Assembly (NCBI GenBank): GCA_963703125.1
Contig: OY969790.1
Location: 1,054,001-1,118,000, forward strand
Source of the DNA: MFD04716-140 sp963703125
Lineage (GTDB): Bacteria; Bacteroidota; Bacteroidia; Flavobacteriales; Flavobacteriaceae
DNA: 64,000 nucleotides
Direction: 5' to 3'
Shown here: positions 1 through 10,700 of the stretch, piece by piece
How positions within the stretch are numbered: the first letter of the stretch is position 1
Layout: every line of letters begins with the position of its first letter
The notes under the pieces: model-generated
Seen by the model: only the letters and a program-made list of their open reading frames with translations
What the model was told of the DNA's origin: nothing
Databases searched by the model: none
Translations under genes and position numbers: made by a program

Positions 1-448
1 TTCCGGTCAAATGAGGACTGGCGGTATATATCGTCGGGGCAATAATCTCTCCGTCTCGAGACCGTTCCCTTAGGACGAGCTGTTCGGGGGTACCTATCAT
101 AAAACGCACCGTTGTGACGCCATTGGCGACCATAACCTTTAGTTCGTCCTCTGCAATGGAATCGGGATATTCATCACCGTCGGAGAGCAAATGCACGTGC
201 ATGTCCATTAGTCCGGGAATCAGGTATTTGCCTTTTACCTCAATAATCTCAGCATTCTTGGGGATTTTTAGGTTTTTGCCAACGTCCACAATCAAACCAT
301 CGCTAACGAGTACAGTATAATTTTTCAAAATACCTTCCTTATCCATCGGAATCACATTTACCTTTGTAAAAGCAATGGTCTGTGCGGACAATCCAAGTGT
401 CAAAAAGGAGCAAAGGAAGGTGGAAACGCCCAAAAGGAATTTTTTCAT
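1..448 (-). CDS. Amidohydrolase family protein (partial, N-terminal part)
   Basis: Only the first 149 codons are inside the window; the gene runs off the left edge. Residues 1-23 form a signal peptide (MKKFLL...GLSAQ), so the enzyme is exported. A small beta-sandwich typical of the amidohydrolase superfamily follows, then the first metal-binding motif GLMDMHVHL with its HxH pair near residues 84-86. This HxH supplies two ligands to the metal centre in imidazolonepropionase/dihydroorotase-like hydrolases. The later Lys, His and Asp ligands lie outside the window, so the substrate cannot be given. The start at 448 is chosen because it gives a clean signal peptide. Family-level call is firm; activity is unknown. 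Confidence 0.85.
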   Translation of the reverse strand, partial: MKKFLLGVSTFLCSFLTLGLSAQTIAFTKVNVIPMDKEGILKNYTVLVSDGLIVDVGKNLKIPKNAEIIEVKGKYLIPGLMDMHVHLLSDGDEYPDSIAEDELKVMVANGVTTVRFMIGTPEQLVLRERSRDGEIIAPTIYTASPHLTG

Positions 449-512
449 CTTGTATTAATTAAATTCTTAGCATCTCTGTGCCGTTTCTCTAAATCGGTTT
501 TTACATGGCATT

Positions 513-1133
513 TTATATGTATTTATTGCGTTTAGCCATTTTAAGTGCATCTTCTTTGGAGTTCACGTCCAATTTCAGATAAATACTTTTAATATGGGTT
601 TTTACAGTTTCAAGGTCAATAAAAAGTTCTTTGGCAATATTGCCCCTGCTTTTTCCCATTGCAACATTTTCCAACACTTCTGTCTCTCTTTTGGTCAAGG
701 GTGAGTCCAGGTTTTTTTGAAAGGAGCGAATAACTAGCTTGGCAATGCCAGGGCTCATTGGAGCACCACCCTGAACCACCTCAAGAATGGCATCGGTAAT
801 CTTTGAGGTGGGCATGTTTTTTGTCAGATAGCCGGAAGCTCCATTTCTTAACGCTTTGAAAATCATCAGTTCGTTTTCATAAACTGTGAGGATGACAATA
901 TGGATCGATGGTAGTTTTTTACGGATTTCAACAATAGCATTTATGCCGTTAATGCCAGGCAGCTCAATATCCAGCAGAATGACATCGGGGACATTATCTG
1001 TCAAATATTTGTTCGCCTCGTTGAAGGAAGAATATTGACCTATGACCTTAAAACCTTCTGTATGCTCGATTAGATAGGCTATCCCTTCCCTAATCGTCAT
1101 ATCATCTTCTATAAGCATTACTTCAATGGCCAT
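513..1133 (-). CDS. NarL/FixJ-type response regulator (receiver + LuxR HTH)
   Basis: This 206-residue protein is a two-component transcription regulator. Residues 1-120 are a receiver domain: an acidic pair near residues 10-12 (IEDD), the phospho-acceptor Asp near 55 in DVILLDIELPG, a Thr in ILTVYE and the conserved Lys in YLTKNMP. Residues about 146-203 are a LuxR/GerE helix-turn-helix beginning LTKRETEVLENVAMGKS, with recognition helix around LETVKTHIKSIYLKL. Length fits the NarL family. It lies 58 bp downstream of the propeller histidine kinase on the same strand, so the two are the obvious cognate pair and probably one operon. Its targets are not visible. Confidence 0.95.
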   Translation of the reverse strand: MAIEVMLIEDDMTIREGIAYLIEHTEGFKVIGQYSSFNEANKYLTDNVPDVILLDIELPGINGINAIVEIRKKLPSIHIVILTVYENELMIFKALRNGASGYLTKNMPTSKITDAILEVVQGGAPMSPGIAKLVIRSFQKNLDSPLTKRETEVLENVAMGKSRGNIAKELFIDLETVKTHIKSIYLKLDVNSKEDALKMAKRNKYI

Positions 1134-1191
1134 GTCCTAATTGCGTTGATGCCTTTTCCTCAAACAAATATGGGACAAAATTCGATGTATT

Positions 1192-4179
1192 TTATCCCTC
1201 TTTAGGGGGGATTTTGATATTTAGTACTAGGGAAAAACCGCCATCGGCGTTATTAAAGGTTTTGAGATGGCCACCAATCCTTTCCGTTCGTTTATGCATA
1301 TTGGCCAATCCGTGACCCAACTGGCCAATTATCGTTGGGATTCCCTTTCCGTTATCGCTGATTTCAATTTTAAGTCCTTTATCAGCGGAATAGTCAACCG
1401 TCATAATCGCCCTGTCCGCACCCGAATGACGTAGAATATTGGAAAAAGCTTCTTTAACGATCAAGTTAAGGTTTCGGCTTATAGTTGGAGGAACACTTAT
1501 ATTCCTAAGGGAATTTGTTATCCCTTTAACCACGAATTCAATCCGGGTATCCTCAAAAAGCTGCATGCCCGTCAACTTGCATTTTTCGAGCGAATCATAT
1601 ACATTATCGTTTCCCGGTGTCATCGACCATATGATATCCTTGGTCCCAAGATATAATGCTTGGGCATTTTCCCTAATTTGATCGATGAGTTTTAGCTTTT
1701 CCGGATCATGTAAATCCATCTTCTGTTTAAGCACATCGGCCAACACCGTAATCCTGGTAATTTTATTCCCCAGGTCGTCGTGCAAATCTTCTGAGGTACG
1801 CTCCAGTATTTTTTGTTGCTCCTCCGATCTGATCCTTTGATTGTAGGCCAACCGTTTTTCCTTGGAATACATTCGCCCATAATGCAATAGGAATCCCAAC
1901 AAAATAAGTATTCCACCCACCGATAGCTTGAACCATGTTCGTTGGTAAAATGGGGATTCTATACGGAATGGGAAATCGATTTTATTGGAGGATACCATAC
2001 CATTATCGGCCACTGCCATAGCTTGAAACCGGTAGTTTCCCGGACTTAAATTGGGGTAGATTACACTCGGAGTGGAAACCGGAACCGAATAGGCCATGTC
2101 CACACCAACAAGCTTGTATTTGTATTTTAATCCGTTCGGATCGGAAAAATATACCCCGTTGAAATGCAAAGTAATGTGGTTTTGTGTATAGGGAAGTACA
2201 GGATCTTTGGGAAGCACGGACCATGCATCAAGGGTATCTTTAAAAAAACTGCTAGTGCCGTTTTTAGAAAAAAGAGTAACGGAAGTCAAGTATATGGAGG
2301 GGGCATGAAAGTTGTTCAGTTCATCATTGGCGTTGTAAATATAAATTCCCTTGGTAGTGCCTACCCAAATTTTTCCGTCAACGGCCTTTAAAACCGAATT
2401 CAAATTACATTCGGGGCCAAAGGGATTAAAGGAAGCACTAAAGTTCTCGACCCTAAAATTTTCGCTTTTACTTTCCATACTCACCTTGCTAATGCCTTTT
2501 CCTGTGCCGACCATAACGCTTTGGGAATCCAATTGATATAGGCTAAAAATAAAGTCGGAGGAAAGACCTTGTTCCGAGGAACATTGTCGTATGGTTTTTT
2601 TTACCGGGGCCCAAAAAAGGAGGCCATCGTCCTCGGTGCCCAAAATGATGGACTTTCCAAACCTCAAGAAACAGTTGACTGTTCCGATATCCCGATTTTC
2701 AATATTGATTTTTGAAACTGCCGATTTTTGGGTCACTTGGAACAATCCCCCGGTGGAACCTACCAAAAGAGTATCCTTGGATTTTTGAATGACACTAAAA
2801 CATGGTTCATCGATTCCCTTTATTTTGTGGACTTCATTATTCCTATAATAGAATAAACCCGAAGGAGTGGTTATCCAGACCGTGCCATCCGAATCTTCAG
2901 AAATGGATATTACAGTGCTTAACGAATGGCCCTCTGAAGACGCTATTTGTTTAAACATCTCGTTTTCCTTAAACCATAAACCACCTCCCAAAGTCCCGAC
3001 CCATAATCTTGATCCGGAATCATAGAACAGCGCATTGATCTTTTGTGACTCCGCTTTTAGCGAGGGAACCGGAAAATTTTGAAATTCACCCTTATGGTAC
3101 TTTGTAAGTCCACCATCAATACTGCCGGCCCATATCGCTCCGTTGTTATCCCTTGCTAGGGCCATTACCACATTGCCTGGCAGTCCATTGGTCACATCGA
3201 AACTCTCCAGCACTATTGGCGATAGTTTGAAAATACCATCAGCATCCGTGGCGAACCACAAGTTGTTCTCTCTGTCCAATAGTATACTGTTAACGGTATT
3301 ATCGGTTAGCCCAGACGTCAATCCCAAATGTTTGGCTGTTCCAGTAGAGTCGATAAGGAATGCCCCTTTGGTTGTACCGACCCATATCCTTGATTTACAA
3401 TCTTGAGCAATTGAGGTTAATTGTGATTTAATCTTTGCGGAAGAAAGTATTCTGGAATAGACCATGCCCTTTTTAAGGTATAACCCCTTGGAGGTCAAAA
3501 GCCAAAGTTTGTTCTGGGCATCAAAAAATATTTTCTGGATCTGAAGATTTTCATCCACTCCTGCATTTGCCAAAAAGAATTCCGGTTTCTCCTTTAATTT
3601 ATATACTCCTTCTTTCGAAACTCCATAAAGACCGCCATTTTTATCCTGGCTTAAGTATCTGAATCTAACCGTCTTGAATTCTTCAGCCTCCTTAAATGAA
3701 CTACTATCTGAAATGAACAACCTCTGATCAGAACTTAAAGCATACACTTTTTCCTGATCTACCTCTATGATTTGAACTATAGATTTAGTAGAAGGGTTAT
3801 TTTCCAAGGTAAACGTTTCGAAAGAACGACCATTGTACAATTGAAGTCCTTTCTGATGACCGATATAAAGGCCCGCTTTTTTGTGGTGTAGCAGACTATA
3901 GACCATTTGGGATTCTAGACCGTCTCTTCTATAATAACTAACAAATTTTTTCCCGTCGAACCTGCTTATCCCACCCAGTGTAGCAATCCAGATATATCCA
4001 TAGTGGTCCTGCATAAGAAATTGCGCTTGGGATTGTGCCAATCCCTGTTCCACGGAATAATTGACAAAATTCAGCTTTTGTGATGTGCCGAAGTGGCTGA
4101 ACAGCAGAATAATGAAAAAAGGCAAACCGTTTTTAACTATCAATTTTAATCGGTAGGGAAATCTGCTTGACATGTCCAT
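1192..4179 (-). CDS. Regulator-propeller sensor histidine kinase
   Basis: A 995-residue membrane sensor kinase. An N-terminal signal/membrane segment (residues about 13-33) is followed by many regulator-propeller repeats of the type W-A-GT-GG--, which form two periplasmic beta-propellers, and a Y_Y_Y domain near residues 660-740 (KYKYKLVGVD). A transmembrane helix lies near residues 752-772. The cytoplasmic part has a HisKA_3 dimerisation domain with phospho-accepting His in LHDDLGN near residue 796, then a HATPase_c domain with N-box LIVKEAFSNILRHS and G-box DNGKGIP. No receiver or AraC domain is attached, so this is not a classical hybrid HTCS; the LuxR-type regulator just downstream is the likely partner. 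The ligand is unknown; such propellers often sense glycans. A second ATG at 4173 is an alternative start. Confidence 0.93.
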   Translation of the reverse strand: MDMSSRFPYRLKLIVKNGLPFFIILLFSHFGTSQKLNFVNYSVEQGLAQSQAQFLMQDHYGYIWIATLGGISRFDGKKFVSYYRRDGLESQMVYSLLHHKKAGLYIGHQKGLQLYNGRSFETFTLENNPSTKSIVQIIEVDQEKVYALSSDQRLFISDSSSFKEAEEFKTVRFRYLSQDKNGGLYGVSKEGVYKLKEKPEFFLANAGVDENLQIQKIFFDAQNKLWLLTSKGLYLKKGMVYSRILSSAKIKSQLTSIAQDCKSRIWVGTTKGAFLIDSTGTAKHLGLTSGLTDNTVNSILLDRENNLWFATDADGIFKLSPIVLESFDVTNGLPGNVVMALARDNNGAIWAGSIDGGLTKYHKGEFQNFPVPSLKAESQKINALFYDSGSRLWVGTLGGGLWFKENEMFKQIASSEGHSLSTVISISEDSDGTVWITTPSGLFYYRNNEVHKIKGIDEPCFSVIQKSKDTLLVGSTGGLFQVTQKSAVSKINIENRDIGTVNCFLRFGKSIILGTEDDGLLFWAPVKKTIRQCSSEQGLSSDFIFSLYQLDSQSVMVGTGKGISKVSMESKSENFRVENFSASFNPFGPECNLNSVLKAVDGKIWVGTTKGIYIYNANDELNNFHAPSIYLTSVTLFSKNGTSSFFKDTLDAWSVLPKDPVLPYTQNHITLHFNGVYFSDPNGLKYKYKLVGVDMAYSVPVSTPSVIYPNLSPGNYRFQAMAVADNGMVSSNKIDFPFRIESPFYQRTWFKLSVGGILILLGFLLHYGRMYSKEKRLAYNQRIRSEEQQKILERTSEDLHDDLGNKITRITVLADVLKQKMDLHDPEKLKLIDQIRENAQALYLGTKDIIWSMTPGNDNVYDSLEKCKLTGMQLFEDTRIEFVVKGITNSLRNISVPPTISRNLNLIVKEAFSNILRHSGADRAIMTVDYSADKGLKIEISDNGKGIPTIIGQLGHGLANMHKRTERIGGHLKTFNNADGGFSLVLNIKIPPKEG

Positions 4180-4382
4180 TTCGAAATATGAGTATTTGGC
4201 AATACTATATTATACATTATTGTACCATTCGCAGGTCACAATTTGTATTACTTTTTAATATTCGAATCATTTATGGCAGTCAAAAAATCTCTCTAAAAAA
4301 TAGGTTTAACCAATTAAAAAACAAACATGCCTCAAAAAACATTAATCAATCAAACGAGCCTTTCCTCCAATAGAATGGCGTT

Positions 4383-5501
4383 TTAATTAATATCCTTTCC
4401 CCCCTCCAATTTTTTGATCATGGCTTCCAACGCGTTTTTATTTAGATCGTCAGGCGCCTGGGGAAGGGCTTTTTTTGCGAACTGTAGTGCCTTGGAAAAA
4501 TTCTTCTGCGCCGAAAGTATCCGCATCATGCCTACATTAGTGGGCCACGCTCCCTTAAACTTTTTAAAGTTTTTTTCAAAAATTACAAATGCCTCTTCTT
4601 GCTTGTTTTCGGCCAACAGTTGCCTTCCATATTGATGGAGTTCCAAAACAGTGGCGTTATCTAGGGCTTGGACCCTGATTTGTTCTGCTTCCTTGCTTTG
4701 CCCTATTTTCTCCAACAGACCAGCTTTTATACTAAGGGCATTAAAGGTATTTAGTCCCCCCAAAGAGGGCGAGGTGGCCGAATTGATCCAATCAAGTGCC
4801 TGTGAATAGTTGACCTCATTTGTTAAACACCATTGCGCCCCAGCTTGAAGACTGGCTGGGTCAAAACCGATGGCCCCGCTAAGTTGTCTTTGGATATTCC
4901 TGAGTATGGTTTTCTTCAGGTCTACTGAAATAGTAAACGGTATGCTCCAATGTTCCCATTCCAAAGCAAGTTCGACGGCATCTTCAGTTTGATTATAAAA
5001 ATTATATTCCAAGCGTTCCTTCGTTGTTTCCAAGTTTTTTTGTTGTTTGGTAGCTACTCTCAATATGTCCAGATCCTTATTGTAAAAATAGGATCCCCAG
5101 CCATCGATATTTTTATTGAAAATCAGCAGGCAGGAATCTGGATAAACAGCTATGAAAAAACCATATTTGCCCGCTGGCAACTCTTCTCCGTTTATCTTCA
5201 CATCGGTTGAAAAGGAAATGGTGGTACTTTCATCGGCTCCTGCCCGCCACGGTGAAGGAGCATTCGAGCCAAAGCCCAGGACCATAAAATCAAAGGGAAC
5301 AACATTTGTACCCCAAATCTGGCCTTCCCTTCCCCTAACTGCTGGGGAATTGTACTGCACTTCTATCTGGGTCACACCCAATTCTCTTCCTACTTGGTTT
5401 GAAATATTCACTGTATCAGGAATTCTCAAAGCTTGGGACCAAACTTCAGCAACCGAAACAAGACAAAGTACTAGAAGCAATTTTAAACGGATCGATTTCA
5501 T
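4383..5501 (-). CDS. DUF2911 domain secreted protein with TPR-like C-terminus
   Basis: A 372-residue exported protein. Residues 1-24 are a signal peptide (LLLVLCLVSVAEVWSQ). Residues about 25-190 match the DUF2911 pattern common in Bacteroidota: GVTQIEVQYNSPAVRGREG, a WGTNVVPF segment and a WRAGADEST motif. The C-terminal half (about 240-360) is helical with two- to three-unit TPR-like repeats (LHQYGRQLLAENKQEEAFVIF, FSKALQFAKKALPQAPDD). The function of DUF2911 is not established. It stands alone on the minus strand between two signalling systems, with about 200 bp upstream of the propeller kinase gene. Confidence 0.88.
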   Translation of the reverse strand: MKSIRLKLLLVLCLVSVAEVWSQALRIPDTVNISNQVGRELGVTQIEVQYNSPAVRGREGQIWGTNVVPFDFMVLGFGSNAPSPWRAGADESTTISFSTDVKINGEELPAGKYGFFIAVYPDSCLLIFNKNIDGWGSYFYNKDLDILRVATKQQKNLETTKERLEYNFYNQTEDAVELALEWEHWSIPFTISVDLKKTILRNIQRQLSGAIGFDPASLQAGAQWCLTNEVNYSQALDWINSATSPSLGGLNTFNALSIKAGLLEKIGQSKEAEQIRVQALDNATVLELHQYGRQLLAENKQEEAFVIFEKNFKKFKGAWPTNVGMMRILSAQKNFSKALQFAKKALPQAPDDLNKNALEAMIKKLEGGKDIN

Positions 5502-5636
5502 AACAATGGTTTTTATAAAACTATAAGAAAATTAAAAGGTTTCCATCCCCCTAAAAGCGTGATATTATAAATTCTATAAGGCAGATGATTCACCACAATG
5601 GAACACATTTTTGCCAAAATTCAAATTTAATTCAAC

Positions 5637-6749
5637 CTAATCTAATGGGCTGTACTTTAACGGGACCATGATTTTAACAACCACCTCCTCGGTAACTTCC
5701 TCATTGAAAATATTGAAGGAATGGTGCTTTGGATATAGAATGGCCAAACGTTCCTTAAGATTGTTAAGACCCGTTCCCTCGGTCGTTATATTTTTTTTTG
5801 AATCCAAGGGTTTTCCGTTGTTCATTACTAAAAATTTCAAAAAACCCTTGGTACTATGCATGCTAATTTTAATCTCCACTTTTCTGTGCGAGGCGTCCAT
5901 CCCATGTTTTATGGCATTCTCCACTAAAGGCTGAATGAATAAACTAGGCACCAAAGTATCTTCAAGGCCTTCTTCAATATTAAAGTTTACAACGAGTTTG
6001 TCTTGATATTTTAGTTTCATGAGGTCAATATACTTCATCGAAATATCCAGTTCTTTCCGCAGCGTAACTAAGTTATCTTCGGAAAAATTCAAAAGTTCGC
6101 GCATAAAATCGCCCAAGTTGGCCAAAGCGGTCTGTGCATGTTCAGGTTTTCGCTTGATCAGGGCCGAAATATTGTTAAGGGCATTAAAATAGAAATGAGG
6201 ACGCAACTGATTACGCAAAAGCTTAAGGTTGGAGTTCAGCAATTCGTTCTTTAATATAGTCTGTTGATTTTCTACGTCCTTATTTTTATAGAAATAGTAA
6301 TACGTATAGATTATACCCGTCAAACCCATATATATAAGAATGTTCAAGTCGGAAACATAAACAATGCTGTCGAGGATTCTTTGAAATACGAGCTCATTTA
6401 GATACATATCACCAAAAAGAATATCTAAACTATATCCGATCCCATATATAAAAATTGTCAAAAATATGGCGAATAATAAATGGATTACGATCACTTTCCC
6501 CCACTTTACGTTGCTCTCGAAAAAATGTTTGGTTGAAACGGCAATAGCGGACATAAAGATTACCACGGTAATCCAATCAACCATGCATATCCTAAAAAAG
6601 TACTTGGAAACTGTTGTTTCCATTCCCATTTTTCCATAAAACCGAAAATAGAGGAACTTAAAAAAAAAGACCATTTCAATAAAGAAATAAACAACCGCCA
6701 ATATTACTATCAGTTTGACATCTATCTTTTCTTTTAATCTTCTAATCAT
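5637..6749 (-). CDS. LytS/YehU-type sensor histidine kinase
   Basis: A 370-residue membrane kinase. Four hydrophobic helices fill residues about 12-160 (for example LIVILAVVYFFIEMVFFFKF and a YVSDLNILIYMGLTGIIYTY segment). A short coiled linker leads to the His_kinase (PF06580) domain with LRPHFYFNALNNISALI, whose His near residue 185 is the phospho-acceptor. The HATPase_c domain follows, with VPSLFIQPLVENAIKHG and GTGLNNLKERL. Its start codon overlaps the stop of the LytTR-domain segment by 4 nt (ATGA), so translation is coupled and this is a regulator-kinase operon transcribed leftward, away from susC. Confidence 0.93.
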   Translation of the reverse strand: MIRRLKEKIDVKLIVILAVVYFFIEMVFFFKFLYFRFYGKMGMETTVSKYFFRICMVDWITVVIFMSAIAVSTKHFFESNVKWGKVIVIHLLFAIFLTIFIYGIGYSLDILFGDMYLNELVFQRILDSIVYVSDLNILIYMGLTGIIYTYYYFYKNKDVENQQTILKNELLNSNLKLLRNQLRPHFYFNALNNISALIKRKPEHAQTALANLGDFMRELLNFSEDNLVTLRKELDISMKYIDLMKLKYQDKLVVNFNIEEGLEDTLVPSLFIQPLVENAIKHGMDASHRKVEIKISMHSTKGFLKFLVMNNGKPLDSKKNITTEGTGLNNLKERLAILYPKHHSFNIFNEEVTEEVVVKIMVPLKYSPLD

Positions 6750-7523
6750 ATCCCAATAAATTCCATAAAATCCTTTTTGTATGATTTACTTAGCCTAAAC
6801 AGCTTATTGTCATTCATTTTAACATCGATTTCACCGTAGTCGGAATGCACAATTTCTTGTATTTCATCAAAATTTATGATTGTTGACCGGTGGATCCTTA
6901 TGAACTTTTGACTTTTTAACATTGTTAGGACCTCGGGCAGGGAAAACCTTAGTACATGCATTTTGTTAGCGCTATAAATTTCAATATAATACCCCGATGC
7001 CAAGATATATTTAATCTCGTTTTTGTTTATGAAAGAAGTCTTGTTTCCAGTTCTAATAGGCAATTTGTTGTTATAATTTTTATCCGGGTTCTGGGTGGTC
7101 CCTCAAATATTTCAGTATTCTATTTACTTTCCTATCATATTCCGTTTGATCCAAAAGCCGAATTTGGGCCATAGCCTTATGAAGCGAATCATAGAACCTT
7201 TGGTCTGAAAAGGGTTTCGTTAGATAATCGAACGCCGAGTAGTCGAACGCTTTTAATGCAAATTCATCATAGGCTGTCACGAATATTACAAGTGGTGTTC
7301 TCATAACCTTTATGTTTTGGAGCACATCAAATCCCGTAGCATCCTCTAGCTGAATATCCAAAAATACGAGGTCTGGCAGCCTTGTTTCAATATTTTCGAC
7401 AGCTGAGGTCGCACTATCGCTCTCGCCGATTATTCTTACTCCCGCTACCTTGGAAAGCAAATCGTTTATGCGTCTTCTTCCCAATTCTTCGTCATCCACA
7501 ATTAGCGTTGTAATCTCGTTCAT
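6746..7523 (-). pseudogene. LytR/AlgR-type response regulator (receiver + LytTR), split by a 1-nt frameshift
   Basis: One regulator is present in two frames. The upstream piece (7523 to 7080, 147 aa) is a complete receiver: DDEE near residues 10-13, Asp in LVFLDIQLEDATGFD, Thr in FVTAYDE and Lys in YLTKPF. The downstream piece (open to 6746) is a complete LytTR DNA-binding domain, containing FINKNEIKYILASGYYIEIY and FIRIHRSTIINFDEI. The downstream frame is open upstream of the receiver stop, and removing one base, for example from the CCC/GGG run at 7086-7088, joins them as HPEPDKNYNNKLPIRTG. The joined length of about 258 aa is normal for the family. The downstream piece has no good start of its own (TTG at 7063). 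It is either a sequencing error or a real break; the kinase partner follows directly with a 4-nt overlap. Confidence 0.85.
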
Positions 7524-7767
7524 ATTTCCAAAATAGGCGTAAAATTTACCTCACCCACATATAAAAATACGTGATAAATATTGGGAGTTCCTAATTTTTG
7601 GGAAAATAAATAATACGTCATTCTCATAACAAGAAAGGCCAAAAACACGTCTAAATCAATAATTAAAACATTCACATCACAAAATCTGTTACTCACATCT
7701 TAATCTGAAGTTGGTCCAATTAGAGACCATACTTTTAGGTTAAATAAGCTAACTCAAAATTGATATT

Positions 7768-10700
7768 ATGAAGCAAACTTTTAGGTTCGGATATACCCTC
7801 CTTGTTTTTTTTCTGTTGGGCAATTTCCTCTTTTCGCAAGAAAAAACAGTTTCAGGTGTGGTCACCGATCAGGACAATATGCCTCTACCTGGAACCAATG
7901 TACTGGTCAAAGGTACTACATTGGGAACGCAGACCGACTTTGATGGTGCTTTTACCATTGAAGCTGCTCAAGGCCAAACATTGATCTTCAGTTATATTGG
8001 TCTCAAAACCCAGGAACGTTCTGTCGGTGTATCGGGCATCATTAATGTTCAAATGGAAGAAGATGCGGAGGCGCTCCAAGAAGTTGTAGTAACGGCATTG
8101 GGTATAAAAAAGGAGAAACAGGCACTAGGCTATGCGGTTTCAGAGGTGAATTCCGAGGAGCTAGAGCAGCAATCACAAGGCGATATAGCCAGAATACTTA
8201 CGGGCAAGGCTTCCGGGGTTCAGATCAACCAACAAAGTGGACTTTCGGGCTCCGGTACCAATATTGTTATAAGAGGGTTGAACTCCTTTAGTACCAGCAA
8301 CCAGGCCTTGTTCATCGTTGACGGCGTTCCTTTCAGCGGGGATACCAATTCCCAGGGAAGACAGGGAGATAGAAACGATTTTGTTAATGGCAACAATGGT
8401 TCCAGCCGCTTTTTAGACCTTGATCCAAATACCATTGAAAGTGTGAACGTTTTGAAAGGTTTGGCAGCCGCAACCTTATATGGTTCCCAAGGTAAAAACG
8501 GGGTCATCCTGATTACAACCAAAGGGGGCGCAACTAGTTCAAAAGCGAATAAAAATGAGGTCTCGTTAACATCTTCAATTTTTTTTAACGAAATCGCCTC
8601 CCTTCCCGACTATCAAAATGTCTATGGTGGTGGTTTTGATCAGGCCTTCGGATGGTTTTTTAGTAACTGGGAACCGAGATTTGCCAAGGACGGTGTTGAT
8701 GGTTGGGGAAATGATCCCGGTATCGATGCCAATGGTACGCTCCCACACCCATATTCTACGGCCCAGGCCGCTACTGGCATTCCACAAGCCTTTCCAGAGT
8801 TTCAGGGCGTTAGGTACGAATGGAAGCCTTACAATAGTGTTGAAAAATTTTTCAGGACTGGCGCAGTTGTAAATACATCTCTCAATGCACGTGGAAGTTC
8901 GGAGGATGGGAAAATATCCTATAACCTTAATTACGGGCATTTAAAGAACCAGGGTTTCACACCCGGTAATTCGGTCACCAGAAACAATCTTAGTATCGGG
9001 GGAAGCGCCGAATTAAGCAATCGATTCACAGTAGCCGGAACTCTTAATTATTCGAGAACAGACTTTAAATCGCCTCCTGTGGCACTTAGCCAGGGTAATG
9101 GCGCAACAGGAACAGGCTCCTCAGCATTCGGCGATCTATGGTTCACCCCCAGAAATGTTGATATCCAAAGTTTGCCCTATGAAAATCCCATTACAGGCGG
9201 AAGTGTGTATTACAGGCAAACAAACGATATTCAGAACCCATTATGGACGCTTGCCAATGCTGGTAGCCGTCAATTAACCAACAGGGTATTCGGAAATGCA
9301 AGTATTAATTATGGACTGAGCGATAATTTAAGTTTTACTTATAGGGCAGGTTTGGATATTTATAACGAATACAACGTAAACTATCAAAATAAGGGAGGTG
9401 TAAATTCAAACAGTGGGGATGCCAGATTATTGAGCGGCATTTTCGAGACTTGGAACAATGTGAACACTATTTGGGACCATAACATTGTATTAACGGGCGA
9501 TTATCCATTTTCTGATAAAGTAGGCTTTTCGTTCAACGTGGGCGCAACTTCAAGGAGGGAAGACCTAATCAGAAATGGGGTATCAAGTGATGGTCAACAG
9601 GTCTTTAACGTGCAAAAGCATTTTAACTTTCTAAACAACCAGGAAATTGAATTTACCTCGGAGAGAAATCTGGTGGGCCTTTATGGAGAACTCAATTTTG
9701 ATTATAACCGCTATTTATACCTTACCCTGTCAGGACGTAACGATTGGGCCTCTAATTTTGACATAAGCAATCGTTCCTTATTTTATCCCAGCGCCAGTTT
9801 ATCCTTTATTCCCACTCAAATGTTCAGCAACATAAAAAGTGAAAATGGATTGAACTATTTGAAAATAAGGGCAGGTTACGGAACTTCCGCTGGTTTTAAT
9901 ACTTTGAATCCGTACCCGATAGCTTCTACCCTTATCCTAGTGACAAATGATACCCAGGATGGTTCGGGAAGAAATGTGGTTACAAATACCTCGGGACCCA
10001 CTCTTGGAAACCCTGATCTAAAGCCCGAAACACTTTCGGAGATCGAATTGGGGATCGAATCTGCGTTTTTCAGGAATCGCATTACCCTAGATCTTTCACT
10101 TTATAATAGGATAACCAAGGACTTGATTGTCAACAGACCTTTAGACCCCATCACCGGGTTTACCAATACGGATACCAACGTTGGCAAGATTGATGGAAAA
10201 GGGATAGAACTGGATCTTGGGATTTTTTGGTTGAAAAATGCGGATGATGGCTTTACATGGAATTCCAATCTAAACTTTACCGCCAATGAGACCGAGGTTA
10301 CAGATTTGGGCCTTGATACCGAAAGAGTGGTCTATTCCGGTTTTGGAAACTTGGGAAATGCCGCCATACCGGGAGAACCTTTGGGTGTATTCTACGGTTC
10401 CAGGGTTGCCAGAGATCCCGCGACGGGACAATATTTAGTAGATGCAAACGGAAACTATTTACAGGATTCCCAGGATGGTATTATCGGCGATCCCAATCCG
10501 GATTGGGTCGGAAATCTTAGTAATTCACTTTCTTATAAAAATTTCACCTTGGGCTTTCAAGTAAATTATATACATGGAGGGGATATTTATTCCAGTACGG
10601 TATCTACATTGCTCGGCAGGGGCCTTATTCCTGAAACAACGAACAGAAGGGCTACCTATATCTTGAAGGGGTTGGCACCAAATGGCCAACCCAACAATCA

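Noticed and set aside
7063..7523. Receiver and LytTR pieces as two natural separate proteins
   Set aside because: The second piece has no good start, both frames overlap, and one base change joins them at normal family length.
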